Below, in pieces: positions 9,972 through 19,533 of a stretch of DNA of 64,000 bases (positions are counted from its first letter, which is position 1; every line of letters begins with the position of its first letter). The notes under the pieces were generated by a model, which saw only the letters and a list, made by a program, of their open reading frames with translations, was not told the origin of the DNA and did no database searches. Where the stretch lies: the NCBI GenBank assembly GCA_032622095.1, contig CP136066.1, forward strand, positions 100,091,319 to 100,155,318, written 5' to 3'. Origin of the DNA: Siphonodentalium dalli (taxonomy: Eukaryota > Mollusca > Scaphopoda > Gadilida > Siphonodentaliidae). The translations under genes were made by a program, and so were the position numbers.

Positions 9972-9998
<27 letters not shown>
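9970..9998. repeat. (TA)n microsatellite
   Basis: An uninterrupted TA run of about 29 bp just after duplication copy B. Confidence 0.9.
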
Positions 9999-10002
<4 letters not shown>

Positions 10003-11280
10003 GTATTTACATATGCAATGCACCCCTCAGACCCTCATTGCTCTGTTATACACCTCATTCACAACTCAGAATATTGAAGAAAATAATTATGTGACAGGAA
10101 CATCTCAAACACACCGTTACTCAATTGACCCATTGATCACCGATTTGATTCAATATTATGACTGCACTCAAACAGAATACAAACCTGCATGCATTCGCCA
10201 GACATGCACCACTTAACAACCAAGTTTTTATTATGACTATGATATACACCCTACTTTTAGCGGTTTTTAGTTAATTGTTTATGGGAAAAAACATGGACGC
10301 CTGTATTTTTTTTCTTTGCATGACTATCACATGTGGCACACCCTACTGGCCATATCCCTCATCCGGTCGTCACTAAATTGTATAATGTCCATCTGGGTAA
10401 TCGCTGGAATTGAGTGATCAACAATTTCCGAATTTGATGAAAATATGGTCCACAGTAGCCATCAGTACTCTTTGCACGACTTGAACGTTTAGTACATCCT
10501 GCATGCCACATCTCTGATCCATTCGTCACAAAATTTAATAGGGATCTTTGGAGTGACCTCTAGATTGTAGCCGTCGATTTTTCCCAACATTCTTTAAAAA
10601 TAACATGGCCACCAGCAGCCATCCTTGATATCAAATAAGATCCAACAGCACACCATGTGATACTATGGGACACATCTAAAGTTACACTTTCTGTGATGAA
10701 AAGAAGGTACACTAATGCTCTTATATTTGTTTACATGTATTATGAGCTACCTCAGACAATATTTGGGGAAGAATCAATCAATAATTTACTGATCAGCACA
10801 TGTATTCTGTGTGTTATTTTGGGTTTTTCCAGGTATTTTTTTAGAACCTGTTTCGTGTTGTTACAAAAGTTGGAATGACTTAGAAGAACCATAAATGGAA
10901 ATAGGGTAACTGTAATACTGACCATCAAGCTTAAATGGTGTGATATTACAGATTTGGAGGTAAAAAGGGGGTGGGCCGCATGAAATTGGAAAAAATATCT
11001 TTTCCTTCAAATAGGGGGGTGGTGGGTACCCAAGAGCCGGAAAAAAGTTTTTTCAGCCTAATGTCATGTCACTTTTTTCCGACCCCCCCCTGATGTTACC
11101 AAAAACTCTCAGCAGCATCAGGGTAATATATAACCAGGGCGCTGATCGTTCTCAGTAAATCGGGAGAGCGGAACTATATCGCCGGAGGCACGTGATCAAG
11201 TCGTGAGAGGGCCAAGGTCTGTTCGCAAGATTCTAAAATTGGGGAAAGTATGTTTTTGTTTGAAATTAACCCCCACCCTC
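9999..11280. other. Unassigned region with G/C homopolymer tracts
   Basis: No supported exon. 10940-11290 has unusual purine/pyrimidine skew: runs of G near 10968 and 11020, GAAAAAAGTTTTTTC as a small palindrome near 11040, a run of eight C at about 11083, and CCCCCACCCTCCCCC just before 11288. The copy of 'agcagccat' at about 10455 and 10615 hints at old interspersed repeats. Confidence 0.4.
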
Positions 11281-11287
11281 CCCCTTT

Positions 11288-11509
11288 TTGTTTGTTTGTT
11301 TTGTGATCATGCGGTATTCGCTTGGCACTGACCAGCAGACATCACTGACCAGGGGGTCTAGTGTGTCGTTTCAGGTCATGGTTCCCACGGACTCAGCTTG
11401 TTTGCTTGTGGCCATGGCGCATTGTGGGCCAAAAAAGGAAGATGCGAAGCAAGAAATGGATAACTGGACAGTGAAAATCCTACCAATAATTTCACGACTA
11501 CCTTTTTGA
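11288..11509 (+). CDS. Candidate plus-strand terminal exon or ORF, unrecognised
   Basis: An open frame of 73 codons with less AT-biased codon use than its surroundings; it includes SVSFQVMVPTDSACLLVAMA and an EDAKQEMDNW segment. A long pyrimidine tract (from about 11268) and a CTGACCAG acceptor-like site near 11329-11336 lie at its start. AATAAA follows the stop by 15 nt (11524-11529). That layout fits a last exon on the plus strand, opposite to the micro-exons. No family match is claimed, and a degraded mobile-element fragment is equally possible. Confidence 0.3.
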   Translation: MFVCFVIMRYSLGTDQQTSLTRGSSVSFQVMVPTDSACLLVAMAHCGPKKEDAKQEMDNWTVKILPIISRLPF

Positions 11510-11523
11510 TTAATAACTCATTA

Positions 11524-11529
11524 AATAAA
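11524..11529 (+). terminator. Possible polyadenylation signal AATAAA
   Basis: The canonical hexamer lies just after the stop of the plus-strand ORF ending at 11509. In AT-rich DNA it can occur by chance. Confidence 0.25.
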
Positions 11530-11683
11530 TGTAGTCAATCAGGCAGACCTGTCTTTGTTGTGTTACGACCCTGCGGGATAAATGAATTTTCTTTGTGTGA
11601 GGAAGAAGTTCACCAGGTAGTGTATCCGATAATCTGACAAGAGGTTAATTAATTAGACAGATGTGCCCAGACATCGCATTTCT

Positions 11684-11928
11684 TCAAGAATACCCGTGGC
11701 AATAAGATGTCACAAGTAAAGTATCCAACCAACCATTAAATCCTTTGACTTTGGCTATAGAATAAGTCATGTTTATAACAGCCCCCTCCTTTAGGCATAG
11801 CTTCGAAACAACACCTTCAGAGCGTGCGACAACTTTTCGGCCGTTCACGAGGCAAACAGCCTCGCCGTATCCAACATGTTGGTCCATTGTTGCTAACCTG
11901 TAACTTTCAATGTTCGTGCTGTTGCTTT
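11684..11928 (-). CDS. Terminal-type exon, about 80 codons, unrecognised protein
   Basis: Minus strand, beginning after TATATTCAG and ending in TGA. With the preceding G from the exon at 11955-11994 it reads ESNSTNIESYRLATMDQHVG, continues through GYGEAVCLVNGRKVVARSEG and ends TSYCHGYS. An open frame of this length in such AT-rich DNA, with G+C-rich codons, is unlikely by chance. Every array unit keeps a homologue (15585-15698 in unit 1, MDLHVGYEEAVCLAKGRKVV...), where a lost G turns AAGGAGGGGGCT into AAGGAAGGGCT and leads to a stop. Function unknown; the N-terminal part contains an N-x-S/T site. Confidence 0.5.
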
Positions 11929-11954
11929 CTGAATATACATATATGTATACTAAC
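11929..11954 (-). other. 26-nt GT-AG interval with perfect 16-bp palindrome
   Basis: Minus strand from GTTAGT to TTCAG. The centre, TATACATATATGTATA, is its own reverse complement, so an RNA hairpin would bring both ends together. Left in place, the upstream exon frame meets TAG at once; removed, it joins the open frame at 11684-11928. The same 26-nt spacing occurs at 586-611. In the array the palindrome is kept, but TTCAG has become TTCATT. Confidence 0.4.
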
Positions 11955-11994
11955 CTTGATAACCTTCTTTGTGGTAATCTTCCAGATTTTTCAA
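11955..11994 (-). CDS. 40-bp micro-exon, EGYQ family
   Basis: Minus strand: TTTAGTTACAG acceptor, 13 codons plus one base (LKNLEDYHKEGYQ, G), donor AAG|GTTAGT. Against the array copies it differs at 8 of 40 bases, which change 7 codons and leave none synonymous, while the flanking bases differ far less. See 612-642 for the 31-bp relative. Confidence 0.55.
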
Positions 11995-12547
11995 CTGTAA
12001 CTAAATGTTGAATATAACACACCATTTGATGTGTGGCAATTATTCATTTTATAATGCTCCAAATGCAGTGGATATATATAGTCAATTAGTTCTGTGAGGT
12101 ATGAAGTAAATGGTGAATGCCTATAACATTAATGTGCTATTGTAGCTGTGCATGAGTATGTAGAAGTAACAAAGGCATCCCTTAAAATGTGTCATAAATG
12201 AAACTCATTTGCTAATAGATACACCAAACCAAACTTGAGTTTCAAAATTTAAGTACTGACACAAGCAAAAATAGTATTGATGAATCAGAAATTTTCCTTA
12301 ACTTATTGCCAAACGGAAATAATGAGCTAAATTAATTTGTCAAATCGGGCTGGCGCGTTGACCCGGTGAATAAGGTGTTGCGGCAATCATATAAGGGGTT
12401 TCTATGCCTGAGCTATGTCGGGAGGTTGAACGTTTAGACATACATATACAGAACAGTTAACGAAACATACATGTAAGTGTCTATAGCTAGACTGATCTCT
12501 GGCTACCACACAATCCAATGCGAATCTAATTTTCACTGTTGACTTAC

Positions 12548-12610
12548 AGTGTCGAGTTGTCTGACTCTTGTCTCCTGTAAACAATTTTCCCCACTTTTCA
12601 GATTATCCAT
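12548..12610 (-). CDS. 63-bp phase-0 micro-exon, MDNLK family
   Basis: Minus strand: TTTATATTCCAG acceptor identical to that of 6127-6189, 21 codons (MDNLKSGENC...RVRQLDT), donor ACT|GTAAGT. Intact frame and both splice sites. Edge residues match the 6127-6189 exon and the central ten residues do not. In the array the equivalent exon has lost its 5' half. Confidence 0.6.
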
Positions 12611-13128
12611 CTGGAATATAAATCAGGAAAAATATTCACTCCTTGTGTATGATACTGAATATAATTAGTAACTTTGCAAAAGTAACTTTGCAACTATCAT
12701 ATAATATTAAACAAAATAATGCTCCATATAAAATATGGACTGAATTTAGACAATAAACAGGGCTATCTCTGTAAATTTGAGTTAATCTGATTCTCAAGAG
12801 AATGTGACAGGAAATAAGGTGTTCTGAAAAATACCCATTTTTATGTTGAATCGATTGCTTATTTCCCAAACAGACATCGAGTAAGAATATAATGTTCCTA
12901 TGTGGACATATTGTCCAAATCATGCAGGTGAGACATATCAAGTAATGATGCATTGTACATCTCATGTATGTACAAAATAATGAATTGTAAATATTTTAAT
13001 TAGACATCTTATATAAAATTCGGACCTGTAAGATATTGAAGAAAAAGTTTTGATTGAGATGGATGTTGTATTATGTGCTGCCTGGATAAATTAATGTCAG
13101 ATGTAAATAACATGACCTTGCCAGTTAC

Positions 13129-13159
13129 CACGATAAATAACCTCACTGTTCAGAGTCAG
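13129..13159 (-). CDS. Candidate 31-bp micro-exon
   Basis: Minus strand: a strong TGTATTTTTTTCAG acceptor, then LTLNSEVIYR plus one base, then G|GTAACT. Length and phase equal those of the exon at 612-642, but the sequence is not clearly related and there is no second copy. Confidence 0.3.
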
Positions 13160-13339
13160 CTGAAAAAAATACACAAACAGACATCTGATCATGCTGTTTG
13201 TCACAGAGAACACTTACTTTCTTTGAATTTCCTCTCACAATAGTTTGGTTTATTTTTGTTTCAACAGTGAGGCATATGTATTACTCGCATAAGAATAACA
13301 TGAGATTTTCAAGGGTTGTACGGTTTATTGGCGACTGAT

Positions 13340-14120
13340 TTGCTCACTGGTTGTTAATCATGGCGAGAGAGCAGTTAAAACACCATAATGCACGACTAAG
13401 TCATGTTATTACCATTTTCACTTTGTTGTTTGATGAATGCAAAATATTGGCCATAGTCACCTTTATCGAGATACTTAAGAAAGTGTTATATTATCTCCTC
13501 ATGAATTACACATTTCTTATTTTGTTTAATATACACCCCTTCCCTTGTTTGAGCTCCATTATAATCAACTATTCTCTCAAACAGTTAAGCTAAATCCCAC
13601 ATGTTTTGTACCGCACCTTGCTTCCCTGATTTTATGGTTAAGATAATTATGGCAAACTGGTCATATTTTATATAATTAAAAAGAGGAAATGTCAAACTAT
13701 ATAAAAGATTAATGCAAAATAGCGGCCATATTCACCTTTACCGAGACACATGCAAAAGAGTAAATCGGTCCTGCGATGTTTGTGCAACTTAAATTATCTC
13801 CTGATGAACTGCAAATTTCTTTTTTTTTAATTTACACTCCCGGTATTTGAGCTCCATTATATTGTCCATTATATCACTAACAAACTGGCAATGTTTCATA
13901 TCATTAAAAAGGAGAAATGCCAACTTACATGACGAATTCAGAAACTTGGCCATCTTGACTTTTACAAAGAAACGCGAAGCTGTTAAACTAATTCGCGCAT
14001 GTTTTGTACCGCACCTAGCTTCCCTAAGTTTATGGTTAAGAGAATTATCATGGAAAACTGGTCATATGTTATATCATTAAAACGAGGAAATGTCAAACTA
14101 TAAGATGAATGCAAACTATT
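13340..14120. repeat. Degenerate tandem repeats left of the array
   Basis: Blocks recur imperfectly: TTGGCCAT...CACCTTTA-like at 13450, 13725 and 13955; TTTGAGCTCCATTATA at 13548 and 13840; ATGTTTTGTACCGCACCT at 13602 and 14000. Spacings vary from about 230 to 400 bp. No gene is seen. The first array unit starts immediately after. Confidence 0.6.
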
Positions 14121-14212
14121 GCTATGTTCTCTCTTCGCTATATTGCGTATAGGTCTGACACATTGGAATTGCCCATTGTTATTTATAACTCACAGTTACC
14201 ATATATACTTAC

Positions 14213-14278
14213 CATAATGGTCAAATCGTGATGTATATCATCAACGATATCACACTGCAACAGAACGTTTTCTCTCTC
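14213..14278 (-). CDS. 66-bp phase-0 array exon (ERENV type), first of 17 copies
   Basis: Minus strand: acceptor TATTTTTCCAATTGTAG, 22 codons starting ERENVLLQCDIVDD and ending HHDLTIM, donor ATG|GTAAGT. Phase 0 at both edges, so any number of copies can be joined in frame; all 17 would give 374 residues of near-perfect repeat. It holds one Cys and is acidic and amphipathic. The copies keep both splice sites and reading frame; the only change I noted is unit 7, where one Val becomes Ile. It has no clear homologue outside the array, with loose likeness to 4302-4361 and 6480-6557. Copy positions are in the unit entries. Confidence 0.6.
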
Positions 14279-14460
14279 CTACAATTGGAAAAATATAAAA
14301 CAATCATACAAGGGGTTTCCACGCCTGAGCCATGTCAGCAGGAGGTTGAACGTCTAGACATACATATACAGAATAGTTAACGAAACATACATATAATTGT
14401 CTATAGCTAGACTGATCTCTGGCTACCACACAATGCAAAACTAATTTCGCTGTTCACTTA

Positions 14461-14497
14461 GTTTCCAGCTGTCTGGCTCTTGATTCCTTCAAATATG
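14461..14497 (-). pseudogene. Truncated MDNLK-family exon in each array unit
   Basis: Only the 3' half survives (reading YLKESRARQLET). An internal deletion joins it to sequence that in the 12.4-13.0 kb cassette lies about 300 bp farther on, which removes the acceptor. The donor GTAAGT has lost two bases to give CTAAGTG. It recurs at about +340 in every unit. Confidence 0.6.
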
Positions 14498-15584
14498 CCT
14501 CTTGATTTCCCAAGAGACAGTAAGAAAGAATATAATGTTCCTATGAGGACATCTTGTTCAAATCAAGCGGCGGAGACATATCAAGTAATGGTGCATTGTA
14601 TATCATGTGTGTACAAAATTAATGACTTATTAATATTTGAATTAGACATCCTATATACAATACGCACCTGTGAGATATTGAAGGATTATTATACATGTCT
14701 ATATCTTTTCCAAATAGCTGTTCAACTCTTAATTGAGGTCGTTCCAAATAGCTGCTCAAATCTTGATTGAGTTATGAAAAAAGACAGGACTTGATAAATA
14801 TGCGACTCTACTGTAATTTATTTTTATTGCACGTCCGACTAAAAGCCGTATCATTTAAAATTTTAACACAATAAACGTCTGTCGATCTTCATATATCAAC
14901 AACTGCTAACTTATATTACGACACAAATGTCAATCTAACCGCCAAATGGTTAAGCATGCAGTTTAGCATTTTCGTAGTACAAGTGTACTGATCCAACCCA
15001 TTATCCAGGTATATAAATGAATGCAAAAGTCATAGATTCACTTGAAATAAGTTTTGGGGAATACAAATAAAAAACCATCTATTATATCAATTCTTATTTT
15101 CCCATGCTAATATTAATTATTAGTTCTATTTGCATGGATCTAAGCTAAAGGTAAAAGTTCTTCCCGTGCGTTTCTTTAAATTTTTTGATGGATTGAATTG
15201 AACAATAGAGATAAACGTACCCTGCTTAGTTGGACATTCGAGCATGAATAAAACAATGTGAAATCGACGGATTGGCTGACTCGTTCACAACCTGTTTTCA
15301 TGCTCGATTCCCCAAATATTATATTATATGTTTATCTCCTAATATTAAGACGTTATAATCCAAATTGTTCACAATTCAGCAAGAACTGCGGTTGAATCGA
15401 AAAATGACAACATAATATGTGTTTCATTCAACTTTAATTACAATTGGGATGAAGTTTATACACGTAAACTCAATAGGTGAAAACACTTTTGTTATTGCTA
15501 TCGTTGTCATTGTTCTTCTTGCTGGTTCAATTTGACTTTGTGCCACTGAATACTTAAGCAGGTAAAGGAGAGGCTCTCCTATGT

Positions 15585-15698
15585 TTACAACAGCCCTTCC
15601 TTAACACAGAGCTTAGAAACAACACCTTCAAAGCGTGCGACTACTTTTCGGCCTTTCGCTAGGCAAACAGCCTCTTCATATCCAACATGTAGGTCCAT
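15585..15698 (-). pseudogene. Frameshifted homologue of the 11.7-kb terminal exon
   Basis: Minus strand reads MDLHVGYEEAVCLAKGRKVV...KLCVKEGLL and stops. Compared with 11684-11928 a G-run deletion breaks the frame in every unit. Units 4, 5, 7 and 9 also have an 8-bp deletion inside it. Confidence 0.55.
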
Positions 15699-15767
15699 TG
15701 TTACTAACATGCTTATCTTTCAATGTTCGTGCTGTTGCTTAATGAATATACATATATGTATACCGAC

Positions 15768-15804
15768 CTTGATAACCTTCGAGGTGATGGTCTGGATTGT
15801 TCAA
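15768..15804 (-). CDS. EGYQ-family micro-exon in the array (unit 1 form)
   Basis: Minus strand: TTTAATTACAG acceptor and AAG|GTCGGT donor, reading LNNPDHHLEGYQ plus G. Other units have LNNPDHHLEEGYQ (40 bp), an in-frame 3-bp difference. The donor is weaker than at 612 or 11955. Its 0-to-1 phase does not fit directly onto the phase-0 66-bp exon next in line, so repeated joint inclusion would break the frame; it may be skipped or dead. Confidence 0.4.
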
Positions 15805-15829
15805 CTGTAATTAAATGTTAAATATATCA

Positions 15830-15995
15830 CACCATTTGATGTGTGGTAATTATTCATTTTATAATGATCCAAATGCATTGGATATATATAGTCCATTAGT
15901 TCAGTGAGGTATAAATGAATACAATATCATAGCATTTGATTTGTGGTAATTATTTATTTTATAATGCTCCAAATGCAATTCAGTGAGGTATGAAG
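15830..15995. repeat. Internal subrepeat of the array unit, about 105 bp
   Basis: CATTTGATGTGTGGTAATTATTCATTTTATAATG-like sequence occurs twice in succession, each copy ending near TTCAGTGAGGTAT. The Helentron-like element of unit 10 sits in the second copy. Confidence 0.7.
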
Positions 15996-16825
15996 TTAAT
16001 GATACATGCCCATAAAATCAATGTGTTAATGTAGCTGTGCATGAGTATATAGAGTAACAAAGGCACACCCTAAGGTGTGACATAAATGAAACTCATTTGC
16101 TGATAGATACACCTAACCATACTTGAGTTTCAAAAGTATAGACCCAAGCAAAAATAGTTTTGATGAATCAGAAATTTTCCTTAACTTATTGCCAAACTGA
16201 AATAATGAGCTAAATTAATTTGTTAAATCTGGCTGGCGTATTGACCCAGTGAATAAGGTGTTGCGGCAATCATATAAGGGGTTTCCACGCCTGAGCTATG
16301 TCATAAGGTTGAACGTTTAGACAGACATACAGAACAGTTAACGAAACACACGTCCCATTTGTTTATTTAAGTAGGTTTAGGACCGACCCTTTGGTGAGGT
16401 CCATACACAATTTACTGGATGAGTGGGGACTCGTAGATCCTCTATATATTTAAGTTAAAAGCATTATTTTTGCTCAGGTCTAATTGGTATATGGAAAGGC
16501 TGAATGCTTTGGTAATGTCAAGTTACGTACACATTATGAACTGACAAATATTTTCATAAATTGCCTTCTGATTTTCAGTTCTTAATATTTCTGCGGGATA
16601 CACGTGTCCGGGTTCGTACGGAGTTGTGAAAGACGGGGAAAAAGTATGGAAATTTAAAAGATTTCCAGGTCTGGAAAAAATATGGAATATTGGTGGTTTG
16701 GGCTCTGGTATGGAATACGTATGGCAATATTTCGCACTAGCCCAATAAGCTCCCATATCATTGGCCAAAATATTTTTTATCGAGAAATTACGTGATCTGG
16801 TTTGCGAGATTGTTTATTTGTCTAT

Positions 16826-19533
16826 GCTATGTTCTCTCTTCGCTATATTGCGTATAGGTCTGACACATTGGAATTGCCCATTGTTATTTATAACTCACAG
16901 TTACCATATATACTTACCATAATGGTCAAATCGTGATGTATATCATCAACGATATCACACTGCAACAGAACGTTTTCTCTCTCCTACAATTGGAAAAATA
17001 TAAAACAATCATACAAGGGGTTTCCACGCCTGAGCCATGTCAGCAGGAGGTTGAACGTCTAGACATACATATACAGAATAGTTAACGAAACATACATATA
17101 AGTGTATATAGCTAGACTGATCTCTGGCAACCACACAATGCAAAACTAATTTCGCTGTTCACTTAGTTTCCAGCTGTCTGGCTCTTGATTCCTTCAAATA
17201 TGCCTCTTGATTTCCCAAGAGACAGTAAGAAAGAATATAATGTTCCTATGAGGACATCTTGTTCAAATCAAGCGGCGGAGACATAGCAAGTAATGGTGCA
17301 TTGTATATCATGTGTGTACAAAATTAATGACTTATTAATATTTGAATTAGACATCCTATATACAATACGCACCTGTAAGATATTGAAGGATTATTATACA
17401 TGTCTATATCTTTTCCAAATAGCTGTTCAACTCTTAATTGAGGTCGTTCCAAATAGCTGCTCAAATCTTGATTGAGTTATGAAAAAAGACAGGACTTGAT
17501 AAATATGAGACTCTACTGTAATTTATTTTTATTGCACGTCCGACTAAAAGCCGTATCATTTAAAATTTTAACACAATAAACGTCTGTCGATCTTCATATA
17601 TCAACAACTGCTAACTTATATTACGACACAAATGTCAATCTAACCGCCAAATGGTTAAGCATGCAGTTTAGCATTTTCGTAGTACAAGTGTACTGATCCA
17701 ACCCATTATCCAGGTATATAAATGAATGCAAAAGTCATAGATTCACTTGAAATAAGTTTTGGGGAATACAAATAAAAAACCATCTATTATATCAATTCTT
17801 ATTTTCCCATGCTAATATTAATTATTAGTTCTATTTGCATGGATCTAAGCTAAAGGTAAAAGTTCTTCCCGTGCGTTTCTTTAAAATTTTTGATGGATTG
17901 AATTGAACAATAGAGATAAACGTACCCTGCTTAGTTGGACATTCGAGCATGAATAAAACAATGTGAAATCGACGGATTGGCTGACTCGTTCACAACCTGT
18001 TTTCATGCTCGATTCCCCAAATATTATATTATATGTTTATCTCCTAATATTAAGACGTTATAATCCAAATTGTTCACAATTCAGCAAGAACTGCGGTTGA
18101 ATCGAAAAATGACAACATAATATGTGTTTCATTCAACTTTAATTACAATTGGGATGAAGTTTATACACGTAAACTCAATAGGTGAAAACACTTTTGTTAT
18201 TGCTATCGTTGTCATTGTTCTTCTTGCTGGTTCAATTTGACTTTGTGCCACTGAATACTTAAGCAGGTAAAGGAGAGGCTGTCCTATGTTTACAACAGCC
18301 CTTCCTTAACGCAGAGCTTAGAAACAACACCTTCAAAGCGTGCGACTACTTTTCGGCCTTTCGCTAGGCAAACAGCCTCTCCATATCCAACATGTAGGTC
18401 CATTGTTACTAACATGCTTATCTTTCAATGTTCGTGCTGTTGCTTAATGAATATACATATATGTATACCGACCTTGATAACCTTCTTCGAGGTGATGGTC
18501 TGGATTGTTCAACTGTAATTAAATGTTGAATATATCACACCATTTGATGTGTGGTAATTATTCATTTTATAATGATCCAAATGCATTGGATATATATAGT
18601 CCATTAGTTCAGTGAGGTATAAATGAATACAATATCATAGCATTTGATTTGTGGTAATTATTTATTTTATAATGCTCCAAATGCAATTCAGTGAGGTATG
18701 AAGTTAATGATACATGCCCATAAAATCAATGTGTTAATGTAGCTGTGCATGAGTGTATAGAGTAACAAAGGCACACCCTAAGGTGTGACATAAATGAAAC
18801 TCATTTGCTGATAGATACACCTAACCATACTTGAGTTTCAAAAGTATAGACCCAAGCAAAAATAGTTTTGATGAATCAGAAATTTTCCTTAACTTATTGC
18901 CAAACTGAAATAATGAGCTAAATTAATTTGTTAAATCTGGCTGGCGTATTGACCCAGTGAATAAGGTGTTGCGGCAATCATATAAGGGGTTTCCACGCCT
19001 GAGCTATGTCATAAGGTTGAACGTTTAGACAGACATACAGAACAGTTAACGAAACACACGTCCCATTTGTTTATTTAAGTAGGTTTAGGACCGACCCTTT
19101 GGTGAGGTCCATACACAATTTACCGGATGAGTGGGGACTCGTAGATCCTCTATATATTTAAGTTAAAAGCATTATTTTTGCTCAGGTCTAATTGGTATAT
19201 GGAAAGGCTGAATGCTTTGGTAATGTCAAGTTACGTACACATTATGAACTGACAAATATTTTCATAAATTGCCGTCTGATTTTCAGTTCTTAATCTTTCT
19301 GCGGGATACACGTGTCCGGGTTCGTACGGAGTTGTGAAAGACGGGGAAAAAGTATGGAAATTTAAAAGATTTCCAGGTCTGGAAAAAATATGGAATATTG
19401 GTGGTTTGGGCTCTGGTATGGAATACGTATGGCAATATTTCGCACTAGCCCAATAAGCTCCCATATCATTGGCCAAAATATTTTTTATCGAGAAATTACG
19501 TGATCTGGTTTGCGAGATTGTTTATTTGTCTAT
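16826..19533. repeat. Array unit 2
   Basis: Exons on minus: 16918-16983 and 18473-18512. Ends with the variant TTGCCGTCTG. Confidence 0.93.

Larger units (their letters stand above)
11760..13050. repeat. Single-copy cassette paralogous to the array unit
   Basis: 11760-12450 aligns with unit segment 15590-16345, and 12400-13050 aligns with unit segment 14310-14730. Here the two parts are contiguous. In the array about 670 bp is inserted between them, flanked by an approximately 80-bp direct repeat (AAGGGGTTTCCACGCCTGAG...). The cassette is diverged from the array, so it looks like an older relative or precursor. Confidence 0.75.
14121..16825. repeat. Array unit 1
   Basis: Left end of the array. 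Exons on minus: 14213-14278 (66 bp) and 15768-15804 (37 bp, one Glu codon shorter than in other units). Slightly more private substitutions than internal units. Confidence 0.93.

Noticed and set aside
12636-12965. 109-codon minus-strand ORF
   Set aside because: Lies in sequence shared with array introns, has no splice signals or conservation of frame, and reads as AT-rich chance ORF.
13200-13290. GTAAGT donor at about 13210 on the minus strand
   Set aside because: No acceptor upstream gives an open frame of sensible length.
13790-13830. CTGATGA as a possible hammerhead ribozyme core
   Set aside because: The required GAAA and helix III cleavage context are absent nearby, and the satellite monomers lack the core.
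14640-14700. Minus-strand acceptor CTTACAG followed by VRIVYRMSN (VRILYKMSN in the 13.0-kb cassette)
   Set aside because: Conserved start, but the frame in the cassette stops after nine codons and no donor is visible; too weak to annotate.
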